Source of the DNA: Syntrophobacter sp. SbD2 | Lineage (GTDB): Bacteria > Desulfobacterota > Syntrophobacteria > Syntrophobacterales > Syntrophobacteraceae | NCBI GenBank assembly: GCA_900290385.1 | Contig: OMSV01000080.1 | Span: 1-7,367 of the forward strand | Direction: 5' to 3' | Length of the DNA stretch: 7,367 bases | Shown: positions 1 to 6,299 of the stretch, one piece after another | Layout of the letters: the number at the start of each line of letters is the position of its first letter | Numbering within the stretch: the first letter of the stretch is position 1 | Translations under genes and position numbers: made by a program | The notes under the pieces: generated by a model | Told to the model about the DNA's origin: nothing | The model's database searches: none | What the model saw: only the letters and a program-made list of their open reading frames with translations

Positions 1-428
<428 letters not shown>

Positions 429-459
429 GAGTTGCTCAAAGAGTAAGGAGAGATTCGCC

Positions 460-816
460 ATGATAATGATCAAATCGATTGTGAGGCCGGAAAAGGTCGA
501 TAATGTTCTTGCAGCCCTTATGGAGGCAGGATTTCCGGCGGTGACCAAGCTCTCGGTCGTTGGCCGAGGCAAACAGCGCGGAATAAAAATCGGAGAGATC
601 ACCTACGACGAAATACCCAAAGAGCTCCTGCTCACCGTCGTAGACGACCAGGAAAAGGACTATGTGATCAAAACCGTTATCGAGGCCGCCAGGACCGGCG
701 CAAAGGGCGCATACGGAGATGGGAAGATCTTCGTCTCTCCGGTACAGGAGGTTTACACGATCAGCTCCGGTATCAGGGAGATGTCTTCAGGCGAAATTGA
801 AGAGGTAGCGCTATGA
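460..816 (+). CDS. nifI1: NifI1, nitrogenase-specific PII-family regulator (GlnB-like 1)
   Basis: NifI1 pairs with NifI2 to switch off nitrogenase: in methanogens the NifI1-NifI2 complex binds NifDK and blocks NifH access when 2-oxoglutarate is low. The 118-residue protein has the PII fold signature: an N-terminal strand with IVRPEKVD (residues 7-14), the start of the T-loop at VVGRGKQRGIKIGE (33-46), and the nucleotide-binding B-loop and following strand at YGDGKIFVSPVQEVY (85-99). Tyr49 lies in the T-loop, but the GlnB uridylylation context is absent. The B-loop segment between RTG and GDGK is three residues longer than in E. coli GlnB. The ATG at 460 is preceded by AAGGAG at 445-450 with a 9-nt spacer; a second in-frame ATG at 466 is too far from that site to be preferred. 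The stop overlaps the nifI2 start by 4 nt (ATGA), so the two subunits are probably translationally coupled. Position between nifH and nifD separates it from glnB/glnK. Confidence 0.96.
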   Translation: MIMIKSIVRPEKVDNVLAALMEAGFPAVTKLSVVGRGKQRGIKIGEITYDEIPKELLLTVVDDQEKDYVIKTVIEAARTGAKGAYGDGKIFVSPVQEVYTISSGIREMSSGEIEEVAL

Positions 817-1193
817 AAGAGGTAATGGCCATTGTCCGCATGAATATGATGAACAAGACGAAAAAGGCCCTGTCAGAGGCGGGAATCTCCTCTATGACCG
901 CCAGGGACGCGTTGGGAAGAGGCAAGGGCCTGGTCGATTACTCCCTGCTGAAAGGCGCGGAGAAAGGATACGAGGAAGCGATAGCCCAACTCGGCCACTC
1001 TCAGCGCCTCATCCCGAAAAGGCTCATATTCATCGTCCTGCCCGACAACCTGGTCGATACGGCGGTAAATACGATAATCAGGGTCAACCGCACAGGAAAA
1101 TCGGGAGACGGCAAGATTTTCGTGACCCCTGTCCAGGACTCCGTATGTGTCAGGACCGGAGAATGGGGCGAGACTGTTCTCGACGAATGTTAA
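813..1193 (+). CDS. nifI2: NifI2, nitrogenase-specific PII-family regulator (GlnB-like 2)
   Basis: This is the second subunit of the NifI1/NifI2 switch; NifI2 is the subunit linked to sensing 2-oxoglutarate and ATP, which release inhibition of NifDK. It is 126 residues long. PII features are MKEVMAIVRMN at the N-terminus, ALGRGKGLVDYSL at the start of the T-loop, and RTGKSGDGKIFVTPVQDSV for the B-loop and last core strand, followed by CVRTGEWGE. The loop between GRGK and the PKRLIFIVLPD strand is longer than in GlnB and holds a charged KGAEKGYEEAIAQ segment, as is usual for NifI2. The ATG overlaps the nifI1 stop by 4 nt, with GAGGT at 802-806 serving as ribosome site. nifD follows after 28 nt. 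The absence of a GlnB-type uridylylation motif suggests regulation by effector binding rather than covalent modification (inference from the family). Confidence 0.96.
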   Translation: MKEVMAIVRMNMMNKTKKALSEAGISSMTARDALGRGKGLVDYSLLKGAEKGYEEAIAQLGHSQRLIPKRLIFIVLPDNLVDTAVNTIIRVNRTGKSGDGKIFVTPVQDSVCVRTGEWGETVLDEC

Positions 1194-1211
1194 CAGCCTT
1201 TTGCCCAAAAT

Positions 1212-1215
1212 GGAG
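1212..1215 (+). promoter_or_regulatory. Ribosome binding site deciding the nifD start
   Basis: GGAG lies 6 nt upstream of the ATG at 1222. Other in-frame candidates are a GTG at 1147 (inside nifI2), an ATG at 1210 with no purine-rich site before it, and an ATG at 1231, which would need a 15-nt spacer. The spacing favours 1222. Confidence 0.6.
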
Positions 1216-1221
1216 AAACCG

Positions 1222-2871
1222 ATGGCTGCAATGATCGACAGAAGAGCGGCGCTCGAGGACGGCGCAATCGACCCGAATGTCGTAAAAAAACAACTGATTG
1301 CCGCATACCCGACAAAAGTCGCCCGCAAACGCGCGAAGCAGATCGTCATAAACAAAGAGGGCGAAGTACCTGAAATAGCGGCAAATACACGCGCGATTCC
1401 CGGCATAATAACCCAGCGCGGATGCGCTTACGCCGGCTGCAAGGGAGTGGTGCTGGGCCCGACCAGGGATTTCGTAAACCTCACTCACGGACCGATAGGG
1501 TGTGGATTCTACAGTTGGCTTACCAGGCGAAATCAGACCAGGCCGCCTACTGCCGAAGACCCAAATTTCATGACCTACTGCTTTTCGACAGACCTTCAGG
1601 ACGAGAATATCGTATTCGGGGGCGAAAAAAAGCTCAGGGCCGCAATCCAGGAGGCTTACGACATCTTCAAGCCCAAGGCCATCAGTGTCTTTTCCACCTG
1701 CCCGGTTGGACTGATCGGCGACGACGTTCACAACGTGGCAAAGGAGATGAAAGAGAAGCTCGGGATCAACGTCTTCGCTTTCAGTTGCGAAGGTTACAAG
1801 GGAGTAAGTCAGTCGGCCGGCCACCACATTGCCAACAACGGCATATTCAAGCACGTTGTGGGGCTTGATGATACGGCACCCAAGGAAGGCAAGTTCCGCG
1901 TAAACATGCTCGGAGAGTACAACATAGGCGGCGACGCCTTCGAGATCGACCGAGTGTTGGAAAAATGCGGGATCACCCCGGTGGCCACGTTCAGCGGCAA
2001 CTCCACTTACGACCAGTTCGCACGCGCGCACACGGCGGACCTCAACGCAATCATGTGCCACAGGTCCATTAATTATGTCGCGGAGATGATGGAGAAAAAA
2101 TTCGGCATTCCCTGGATAAAGATCAACTTCATCGGCGCCAAATCCGCTGCAAAGTCCCTGCGCAAGATCGCAAAGTATTTCGACGATCAGGAGCTTACCG
2201 ACAGGGTGGAGGAGGTCATAGCTGAGGAGATGGTGGAGGTGGAAAAGGTTCAGGCCGAGATCAGGAAGCGGTGCGAAGGAAAGCTCGCTATGCTCTTTGT
2301 CGGAGGCTCCCGCGCTCACCATTACCAGGACCTTTTTGCGGAGATGGGCATGAAGACGATCTCCGCAGGCTATGAGTTCGCTCACAGAGATGACTACGAG
2401 GGCCGCAAGGTGTTGCCCGGCATAAAGATTGACGCGGACAGCAGAAACATCGAAGAACTGGAGGTGCATCCGGACCCGGACAGATACCGGCCCAGAAAGA
2501 GCGCCGAGCAAATCGAAGAGCTTGCCGCAAAGGGTTTCTTCTTCAAAGACTACGAAGGAATGATGGCCCAAATGGCCGAGGGGACCCTGGTCATAGACGA
2601 TATAAGTCAGTACGAAACAGAAAGAATGATCGAAATCTATAAGCCTGCGATTTTCTGCGCAGGGATCAAGGAAAAGTACGCCATCCAGAAAAAAGGCATC
2701 CCGATGAAGCAGCTCCACAGCTACGATACGGGTGGTCCCTACGCAGGATTCAAGGGCGCGGTAAACTTCTACGAGGAAATCGACCGCATGGTGAACAGCA
2801 AAGTGTGGTCGTATCTGAAAGCGCCCTGGCAGACAAATCCCGAACTGGCCGCAACCTACGCGTGCCAATAA
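1222..2871 (+). CDS. nifD: Nitrogenase MoFe protein alpha chain NifD
   Basis: NifD forms the alpha2-beta2 MoFe protein with NifK and holds the FeMo-cofactor where N2 is reduced. From the ATG at 1222 it has 549 residues. P-cluster cysteines are C68 (QRGCAYAGCKG), C94 (HGPIGCGFY) and C160 (FSTCPVGLIGDD), matching Azotobacter 62, 88 and 154 in spacing. Cofactor ligands are C279 (IMCHRSINY; 275 in Azotobacter) and H499 (QLHSYDTGGPYAGF; 442). Cofactor-pocket residues V76, R102, Q197 and H201 (GVSQSAGHH) match V70, R96, Q191 and H195. Comparing the offsets at C279 (+4) and H499 (+57) shows an insertion of about 53 residues, covering roughly AHRDDYEGRKVLPG through FFKDYEGMMAQM, which is characteristic of Clostridium pasteurianum-type MoFe proteins. 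nifK follows after 23 nt. No delta-subunit gene (anfG/vnfG) lies between D and K, which with nifEN nearby supports the Mo enzyme. The start could be 1210 or 1231 instead. Confidence 0.98.
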   Translation: MAAMIDRRAALEDGAIDPNVVKKQLIAAYPTKVARKRAKQIVINKEGEVPEIAANTRAIPGIITQRGCAYAGCKGVVLGPTRDFVNLTHGPIGCGFYSWLTRRNQTRPPTAEDPNFMTYCFSTDLQDENIVFGGEKKLRAAIQEAYDIFKPKAISVFSTCPVGLIGDDVHNVAKEMKEKLGINVFAFSCEGYKGVSQSAGHHIANNGIFKHVVGLDDTAPKEGKFRVNMLGEYNIGGDAFEIDRVLEKCGITPVATFSGNSTYDQFARAHTADLNAIMCHRSINYVAEMMEKKFGIPWIKINFIGAKSAAKSLRKIAKYFDDQELTDRVEEVIAEEMVEVEKVQAEIRKRCEGKLAMLFVGGSRAHHYQDLFAEMGMKTISAGYEFAHRDDYEGRKVLPGIKIDADSRNIEELEVHPDPDRYRPRKSAEQIEELAAKGFFFKDYEGMMAQMAEGTLVIDDISQYETERMIEIYKPAIFCAGIKEKYAIQKKGIPMKQLHSYDTGGPYAGFKGAVNFYEEIDRMVNSKVWSYLKAPWQTNPELAATYACQ

Positions 2872-2894
2872 TCGGCTGAAGGGAGAACAATCTC

Positions 2895-4271
2895 ATGCTG
2901 CTTCGACATACACCAAAAGAGATCACGGAACGAAGCGCCCTCACGATAAATCCGGCGAAAACATGCCAGCCGATTGGGGCTATGTACGCTGCACTTGGCA
3001 TTAACCGCTGCCTGCCCCACAGCCACGGCTCCCAGGGATGCTGTGCATACCACCGCAGCGCCCTGACCAGGCACTACAAAGAACCGGTCATGGCCTCAAC
3101 GAGTTCCTTTACCGAAGGCGCATCCGTATTCGGCGGGCAAGCCAATCTCATTCAGGCAATAGATACGATCTTTACGGTTTATGATCCCGATGTCATAGCC
3201 GTCCACACCACCTGCCTGTCGGAGACCATCGGAGACGATATCCCGCAAATAGCGCGAAAAGCCGAAGCCGAGGGAAAGATACCCAAAGGCAAGTTCGTCA
3301 TCCACGCCAATACGCCGAGCTACGTCGGATCGCACGTAACCGGCTTTGCGAATATGACCAAAGCCATGGTGAATTATTTTTCCGCATCCAACGGGAAACG
3401 CTCGGAGCAGATCAATATCATTCCCGGATATGTCGAGCCGGCGGACATGGAAGAGATCAGAAGAATTGCCGGCCAACTGGGCATCAGGACGGTTATTTTC
3501 CCGGACACTTCCAATGTCTTGAATCGCCCTCAAACCGGGAAATTTGAAATGTACCCAAAGGGCGGCGTAACAGTCCGCGCCCTGGTGAGCACCGGTGACA
3601 GCAAGGCTACCGTTGCGCTCGGCTCGACCGCTTCATGGCCTGCAGCCCGCGCCCTGGACGTGAAATGCAACGTTCATTGTGAACTGCTCGAACTGCCCAT
3701 CGGTCTTACGGCAACGGACTCATTCATAGATACGCTCAGGACCGTTGCGGGGGTTAGCGTCCCCGATTCCATCAACATCGAGCGGGGACGCCTCTTGGAC
3801 ATCATCACCGACATGCACCAGTACTTCTATCACAAAAAGGTGGGGCTTGTAGGAGACCCGGACCAGCTCGTTTCCCTTACCGAGTTTCTCGTCTCGATCG
3901 ACATGTGGCCCATCCACATTGTCACCGGCAGCCCCGGCAAGGCTTTCGACACCAAAATCCGCGAGATCACCAGGGAAATTCCTCACCCGGTCAATATCAA
4001 AGCCGGGGGCGACATGTTCCTTTTCCACCAGTGGATAAAAAACGATCCCGTCGACCTCATGATGGGCAACACCTATCTCAAGTACATCGCCAGGGACGAG
4101 GACATCCCCTTTATCAGGTGCGGCTTCCCCATCCTGGACCGTATCGGGCACAGCTACTTTCCCACCGTAGGATACATGGGAGGAATACGGTTGCTCGAAA
4201 AAATACTCGATGCGCTCCTCGACCGAAAAGACAGGGATTCCCCCGAGGAATCCTTCGAACTGGTGATGTAA
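2895..4271 (+). CDS. nifK: Nitrogenase MoFe protein beta chain NifK
   Basis: NifK is the beta subunit of the MoFe protein and shares the [8Fe-7S] P-cluster with NifD, relaying electrons from the Fe protein to the FeMo-cofactor. It has 458 residues, about 65 shorter than Azotobacter NifK mainly because the N-terminal extension is missing, as in Clostridium pasteurianum. P-cluster ligands are C24 (INPAKTCQPIGA), C49 (HGSQGCCAYHRS) and C107 (VHTTCLSETIGDD), each offset by exactly 46 from Azotobacter 70, 95 and 153; S142 (TPSYVGSHVTGF) matches Ser188. Further family motifs are FTEGASVFGGQANL and, near the C-terminus, FHQWIKNDPVDLM and RCGFPILDRIGH. AAGGGAG at 2879-2885 sits 9 nt before the ATG. 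The short gap from nifD fits co-translation of equimolar subunits. The gap after the stop is the first long one in the operon. Confidence 0.98.
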   Translation: MLLRHTPKEITERSALTINPAKTCQPIGAMYAALGINRCLPHSHGSQGCCAYHRSALTRHYKEPVMASTSSFTEGASVFGGQANLIQAIDTIFTVYDPDVIAVHTTCLSETIGDDIPQIARKAEAEGKIPKGKFVIHANTPSYVGSHVTGFANMTKAMVNYFSASNGKRSEQINIIPGYVEPADMEEIRRIAGQLGIRTVIFPDTSNVLNRPQTGKFEMYPKGGVTVRALVSTGDSKATVALGSTASWPAARALDVKCNVHCELLELPIGLTATDSFIDTLRTVAGVSVPDSINIERGRLLDIITDMHQYFYHKKVGLVGDPDQLVSLTEFLVSIDMWPIHIVTGSPGKAFDTKIREITREIPHPVNIKAGGDMFLFHQWIKNDPVDLMMGNTYLKYIARDEDIPFIRCGFPILDRIGHSYFPTVGYMGGIRLLEKILDALLDRKDRDSPEESFELVM

Positions 4272-4272
4272 G

Positions 4273-4292
4273 CTTCACCGTGAACAGTGAAG
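4273..4292 (+). repeat. Short inverted repeat just after the nifK stop
   Basis: CTTCAC at 4273-4278 can pair with GTGAAG at 4287-4292 around an 8-nt loop; the same stretch also contains GTGAA twice with a 7-nt period (4280-4284 and 4287-4291). There is no following T-run, so it is not an intrinsic terminator. It might protect the 3' end of the nifK message, or may be part of a dispersed repeat. The stem is only 6 bp. Confidence 0.4.
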
Positions 4293-4302
4293 AGGGAGGT
4301 AG

Positions 4303-4329
4303 GGTGGGCCAAGCGGAGCGCAGCCCGCC
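4303..4329. repeat. GC-rich palindromic intergenic repeat (REP-like)
   Basis: GGTGGGC at 4303-4309 pairs with GCCCGCC at 4323-4329 (seven pairs, one of them G-U). Three mismatches follow, then GC/GC (4313-4314 with 4318-4319) closes a tight GGA loop. The pattern of a G-rich arm, a central AAGCGGAGCG and a C-rich arm resembles a class of palindromes scattered through intergenic DNA of many bacterial genomes. Assignment to that class is from pattern memory, not a search. It lies in the 113-nt gap between nifK and the ferredoxin gene and is much richer in GC than the flanking spacer. Confidence 0.5.
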
Positions 4330-4337
4330 AACCAGGA

Positions 4338-4352
4338 GCGGGCCAGCCCCGC
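4338..4352 (+). repeat. Small GC hairpin upstream of the ferredoxin gene
   Basis: GCGGG at 4338-4342 pairs with CCCGC at 4348-4352 around a 5-nt CCAGC loop. It follows the REP-like palindrome by 8 nt, so the pair could form two adjacent stems in the mRNA, 32 nt before the ferredoxin ATG. No T-run follows, so it is not terminator-like. Confidence 0.35.
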
Positions 4353-4370
4353 CATGAACCTAGAGACATC

Positions 4371-4376
4371 AAAGGA
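4371..4376 (+). promoter_or_regulatory. Ribosome binding site deciding the ferredoxin start
   Basis: AAAGGA overlaps the first in-frame ATG (4376), leaving no spacer for it, but sits 8 nt before the second ATG at 4385. The second ATG is therefore the likelier start. Confidence 0.55.
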
Positions 4377-4384
4377 TGACGAAA

Positions 4385-4684
4385 ATGCAAAAACCTGACT
4401 GCCATATACTCGTTTGCGCCAGTTTCAGAGGCCTTGAAGCCAAGGGAAAGTGCATCAAGAAAGAATCGATGCAACTCATAACCTACCTCGAAGAAGAAAT
4501 CGCAGACCGCGGCATGAACGCCATAGTATCGAGCACGGGATGCCTTAAGCTTTGCGAGGAAGGGCCGATCCTTGTCATCTACCCCCAGGGATACTGGTAC
4601 CAAAACGTGACCGGTGAAAACGTAATTGATGAAATACTGGACGCTCTCGAGGAAGGAAAGCCTGCCGAAGGCTACCTCCTCTAG
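4385..4684 (+). CDS. Thioredoxin-like [2Fe-2S] ferredoxin, nif-associated
   Basis: This is a small (99-residue) electron carrier of the thioredoxin-fold [2Fe-2S] ferredoxin family, typified by the Clostridium pasteurianum 2Fe ferredoxin and Azotobacter Shethna protein I. Cluster-ligand cysteines are visible at C11 (HILVCASFRG), C23 (AKGKCIKK), C53 and C57 (SSTGCLKLCEEGP), equivalent to C11, C24, C56 and C60 of the clostridial protein; C6 is an additional non-family cysteine. The segment ILVIYPQGYWYQNVT after the second pair is diagnostic of this family. The clostridial homologue is reported to bind the nitrogenase MoFe protein specifically, and the position between nifK and nifE supports a role with the MoFe protein or its assembly rather than general metabolism (inference). 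The ATG at 4376 would add three residues but has no ribosome-site spacing. Unlike its neighbours it is flanked by long spacers on both sides. A generic ferredoxin symbol could be applied, but no specific one is certain. Confidence 0.93.
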   Translation: MQKPDCHILVCASFRGLEAKGKCIKKESMQLITYLEEEIADRGMNAIVSSTGCLKLCEEGPILVIYPQGYWYQNVTGENVIDEILDALEEGKPAEGYLL

Positions 4685-4688
4685 TTTC

Positions 4689-4750
4689 CATCCGGAAAGG
4701 GTCCTTTTCGAATCGGAAACAGACAGCGTTCCATCCAGAGTTTCCGGATG
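4689..4750. repeat. Perfect 10-bp inverted repeat in the ferredoxin-nifE gap
   Basis: CATCCGGAAA at 4689-4698 is the exact reverse complement of TTTCCGGATG at 4741-4750, with 42 nt between. A competing short hairpin can form inside it, CATCC at 4732-4736 with GGATG at 4746-4750 around a 9-nt loop, so the two structures are mutually exclusive. It starts four bases after the ferredoxin stop. It could be an mRNA structure, an operator for a dimeric regulator with distant half-sites, or the edge of a small inserted element; the sequence alone does not choose between these. Confidence 0.5.
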
Positions 4751-4754
4751 AACG

Positions 4755-4792
4755 CTCCTCTAGGAGTTTTGAGTTTTTAGTTTTCAGTTTTT
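4755..4792 (+). repeat. T-rich tract with iterated AGTTTT units, preceded by a weak stem
   Basis: CTCC (4755-4758) and GGAG (4763-4766) make a 4-bp stem around TCTA, followed by GAGTTTT (4764-4770), GAGTTTTT (4771-4778), AGTTTT (4779-4784) and CAGTTTTT (4785-4792). The iterated units resemble low-complexity AGTTTT-type repeats found between genes in some bacteria (recollection, not searched). A stem plus T-run could act as a weak terminator or attenuator lowering nifE expression relative to nifK, but the stem is too short for a confident terminator call. Confidence 0.4.
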
Positions 4793-4806
4793 GGTCAACC
4801 CAAAAC
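4787..4806 (+). repeat. Imperfect hairpin upstream of nifE
   Basis: GTTTT at 4787-4791 pairs with AAAAC at 4802-4806, followed after one T-C mismatch by GG (4793-4794) with CC (4799-4800), closing a TCAA loop. It ends 25 nt before the nifE ATG and overlaps the end of the T-rich tract, so it may influence transcription or ribosome access at nifE. Confidence 0.35.
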
Positions 4807-4831
4807 CAACAATTAACAACTGGAAAATACA

Positions 4832-6208
4832 ATGAGCGCCGTCGGGGCAGTAATCTTTGAGGAACGCGAGAACCAGATCCACAGAAAGGGCCGGGCGCCC
4901 TTCGAAATGGACTGCAACCGGGAAAGCCTTGCCGGAGCGGTAAGTCAGCGGGCATGTGTATTCTGCGGTTCAAGAGTCGTGCTCTACCCGATTGCGGATG
5001 CGCTGCACCTGGTCCATGGTCCCATAGGCTGCGCGGCATATACCTGGGATATCCGGGGCGCCCTCTCCTCGGGCCCTGCCCTGCACCGGCTCAGTTTCTC
5101 AACCGACCTACAGGAAATGGATATCATTTTCGGGGGCGAGGAGAAGCTCTACCGGGCGCTGACGGAACTCATAGAGCGACATCACCCCAAGGCCGCCTTC
5201 GTCTATTCGACCTGCATCGTGGGCATCATCGGAGACGATCTGGAGTCGGTTTGCAGGCGTGTCGCCTCTGAAAAGAAAATCCCGGTCCTTCCCGTTCAAT
5301 CCGAGGGGTTCAAGGGGAACAAGCGCGAGGGGTACACCGCCGCCTGCAAAGCCATGTTCCGGCTCGTTGGAACAGGAGATACCACGACCATCTCCGATCT
5401 CAGCGTCAATATCCTTGGGGACTTCAACCTGGCCGGCGAGCTTTGGATCATCCGCGATTACTTCAAAAAAATGGGCGTGGAGACCGTTGCGAATATCACC
5501 GGGGACGGACGCGTAGAACAGATCATGCGGGCGCATGGCGCCGCTCTTAATCTGGTCCAGTGCTCCGGCGCCACTATCGAGCTTGCCAAAATGATGAAGG
5601 AGTCCTTCGGAGTTCCCTTTCTGCGGGTTTCCTACTTCGGTGTCGAGGACATGGCCCAGGCGCTCTACGACGTTGCCGCATTCTTCCAGGACAAAGACCC
5701 CGGAATTGTGGAGCGTACGCGGCAACTGGTCAAAGATGAACTCTCGGTCCTCTATCCGGAACTCCGGAAATTTAGAGAAGACCTCTCAGGGAAAAAAGCC
5801 GCTATCTACGTAGGAGGGGCCTTCAAAGCCTTCTCACTGGTCAAAGCCTTCCGTCTGCTCGGAATGCAGGTCGTCATGGTGGGGTCTCAAACGGGGACCG
5901 AGGAAGATTACAGGGAACTGCACGAGATCACCGATGAGGGGACCATAATAGTCGATGACTCCAATCCGCTTGAGCTGTCCAGCTTTCTGAAGGAAAAGGA
6001 TTGCGACATTTTTGTCGGGGGTGTCAAGGAAAGGCCTATCGCCTATAAACTGGGTGTCGGATTCTGCGACCACAATCATGAACGCAAGCAGCCGCTTGAG
6101 GGGTTTGTGGGGATGCTCAACTTCGCAAGGGAAGTTCACTCCTCGGTCATGAGCCCGGTCTGGCGCTTTGTGCCCCGAAGGCGCCCCGCCACCGCTCAAC
6201 ACAGATGA
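4832..6208 (+). CDS. nifE: FeMo-cofactor scaffold protein NifE
   Basis: NifE and NifN form an alpha2-beta2 scaffold, homologous to NifDK, on which the NifB-made iron-sulfur precursor is converted to FeMo-cofactor before transfer to NifD. NifE here has 458 residues, the normal length. The cysteines that bind the permanent [4Fe-4S] cluster are C42 (SQRACVFCGS), C67 (HGPIGCAAYTW) and C128 (YSTCIVGIIGDD), matching Azotobacter 37, 62 and 124; C244 (LVQCSGATIEL) matches the cofactor-site Cys250. The NifD histidine ligand is replaced by the NifE-type DHNHERKQPLEGF motif near the C-terminus, and NifE-specific CGSRVVLYPIADALHLVHGP is present, so it is not a second NifD. The ATG at 4832 has only a weak GGA (4822-4824) 7 nt upstream, but the N-terminal EERENQIHRKG segment matches NifE N-termini, supporting this start. 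It follows a 147-nt repeat-rich gap and is followed by nifN after 91 nt. Confidence 0.97.
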   Translation: MSAVGAVIFEERENQIHRKGRAPFEMDCNRESLAGAVSQRACVFCGSRVVLYPIADALHLVHGPIGCAAYTWDIRGALSSGPALHRLSFSTDLQEMDIIFGGEEKLYRALTELIERHHPKAAFVYSTCIVGIIGDDLESVCRRVASEKKIPVLPVQSEGFKGNKREGYTAACKAMFRLVGTGDTTTISDLSVNILGDFNLAGELWIIRDYFKKMGVETVANITGDGRVEQIMRAHGAALNLVQCSGATIELAKMMKESFGVPFLRVSYFGVEDMAQALYDVAAFFQDKDPGIVERTRQLVKDELSVLYPELRKFREDLSGKKAAIYVGGAFKAFSLVKAFRLLGMQVVMVGSQTGTEEDYRELHEITDEGTIIVDDSNPLELSSFLKEKDCDIFVGGVKERPIAYKLGVGFCDHNHERKQPLEGFVGMLNFAREVHSSVMSPVWRFVPRRRPATAQHR

Positions 6209-6299
6209 CAGACGCATCGAGCGGGCACCTTCCGCGCTCCGCGTAGTACATCACTGTGTTGTGTATAAGTCTATCTTACGAAGAAAGAGCAGGTTTGAG
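6209..6299 (+). other. nifE-nifN intergenic spacer
   Basis: This is a 91-nt non-coding spacer. GAGCG (6219-6223) could pair with CGCTC (6235-6239), a 5-bp stem with an 11-nt loop, but no T-run follows it. AGGT at 6291-6294 lies 5 nt before the nifN ATG and is its likely ribosome site. No convincing promoter or terminator is visible. Confidence 0.4.

Noticed and set aside
1147..1221. GTG at 1147 as an upstream start of nifD
   Set aside because: It would add 25 residues lying within nifI2 that do not resemble NifD N-termini; the GGAG-spaced ATG at 1222 fits better.
873..1406. A minus-strand open frame of 177 codons across nifI2 and the nifD start
   Set aside because: It overlaps two well-supported genes on the opposite strand, with no family resemblance.
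1150..2868. A 572-codon open frame on the minus strand covering nearly all of nifD
   Set aside because: It mirrors nifD almost end to end, shows no recognisable domain, and its sense partner has every expected MoFe ligand. It is a by-product of codon bias in the sense gene.
2872..2894. Possible delta-subunit gene (anfG/vnfG) between nifD and nifK, which would mark an alternative nitrogenase
   Set aside because: The gap is 23 nt and holds only the nifK ribosome site.
4755..4780. Intrinsic terminator after the ferredoxin gene
   Set aside because: The stem is only 4 bp (CTCC/GGAG) and the T-run is interrupted; kept only as a weak attenuator possibility.
4575..5039. Minus-strand open frame across the ferredoxin-nifE gap
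   Set aside because: It is Arg/Pro/Ser-rich, has no recognisable motif, and mostly overlaps coding sequence of fdx and nifE on the other strand.
6260..6269. TATAAG at 6264-6269 as a possible -10 box for a nifN promoter
   Set aside because: No -35-like hexamer at suitable spacing, and no TGn extended motif; the gap is short enough for readthrough from nifE.
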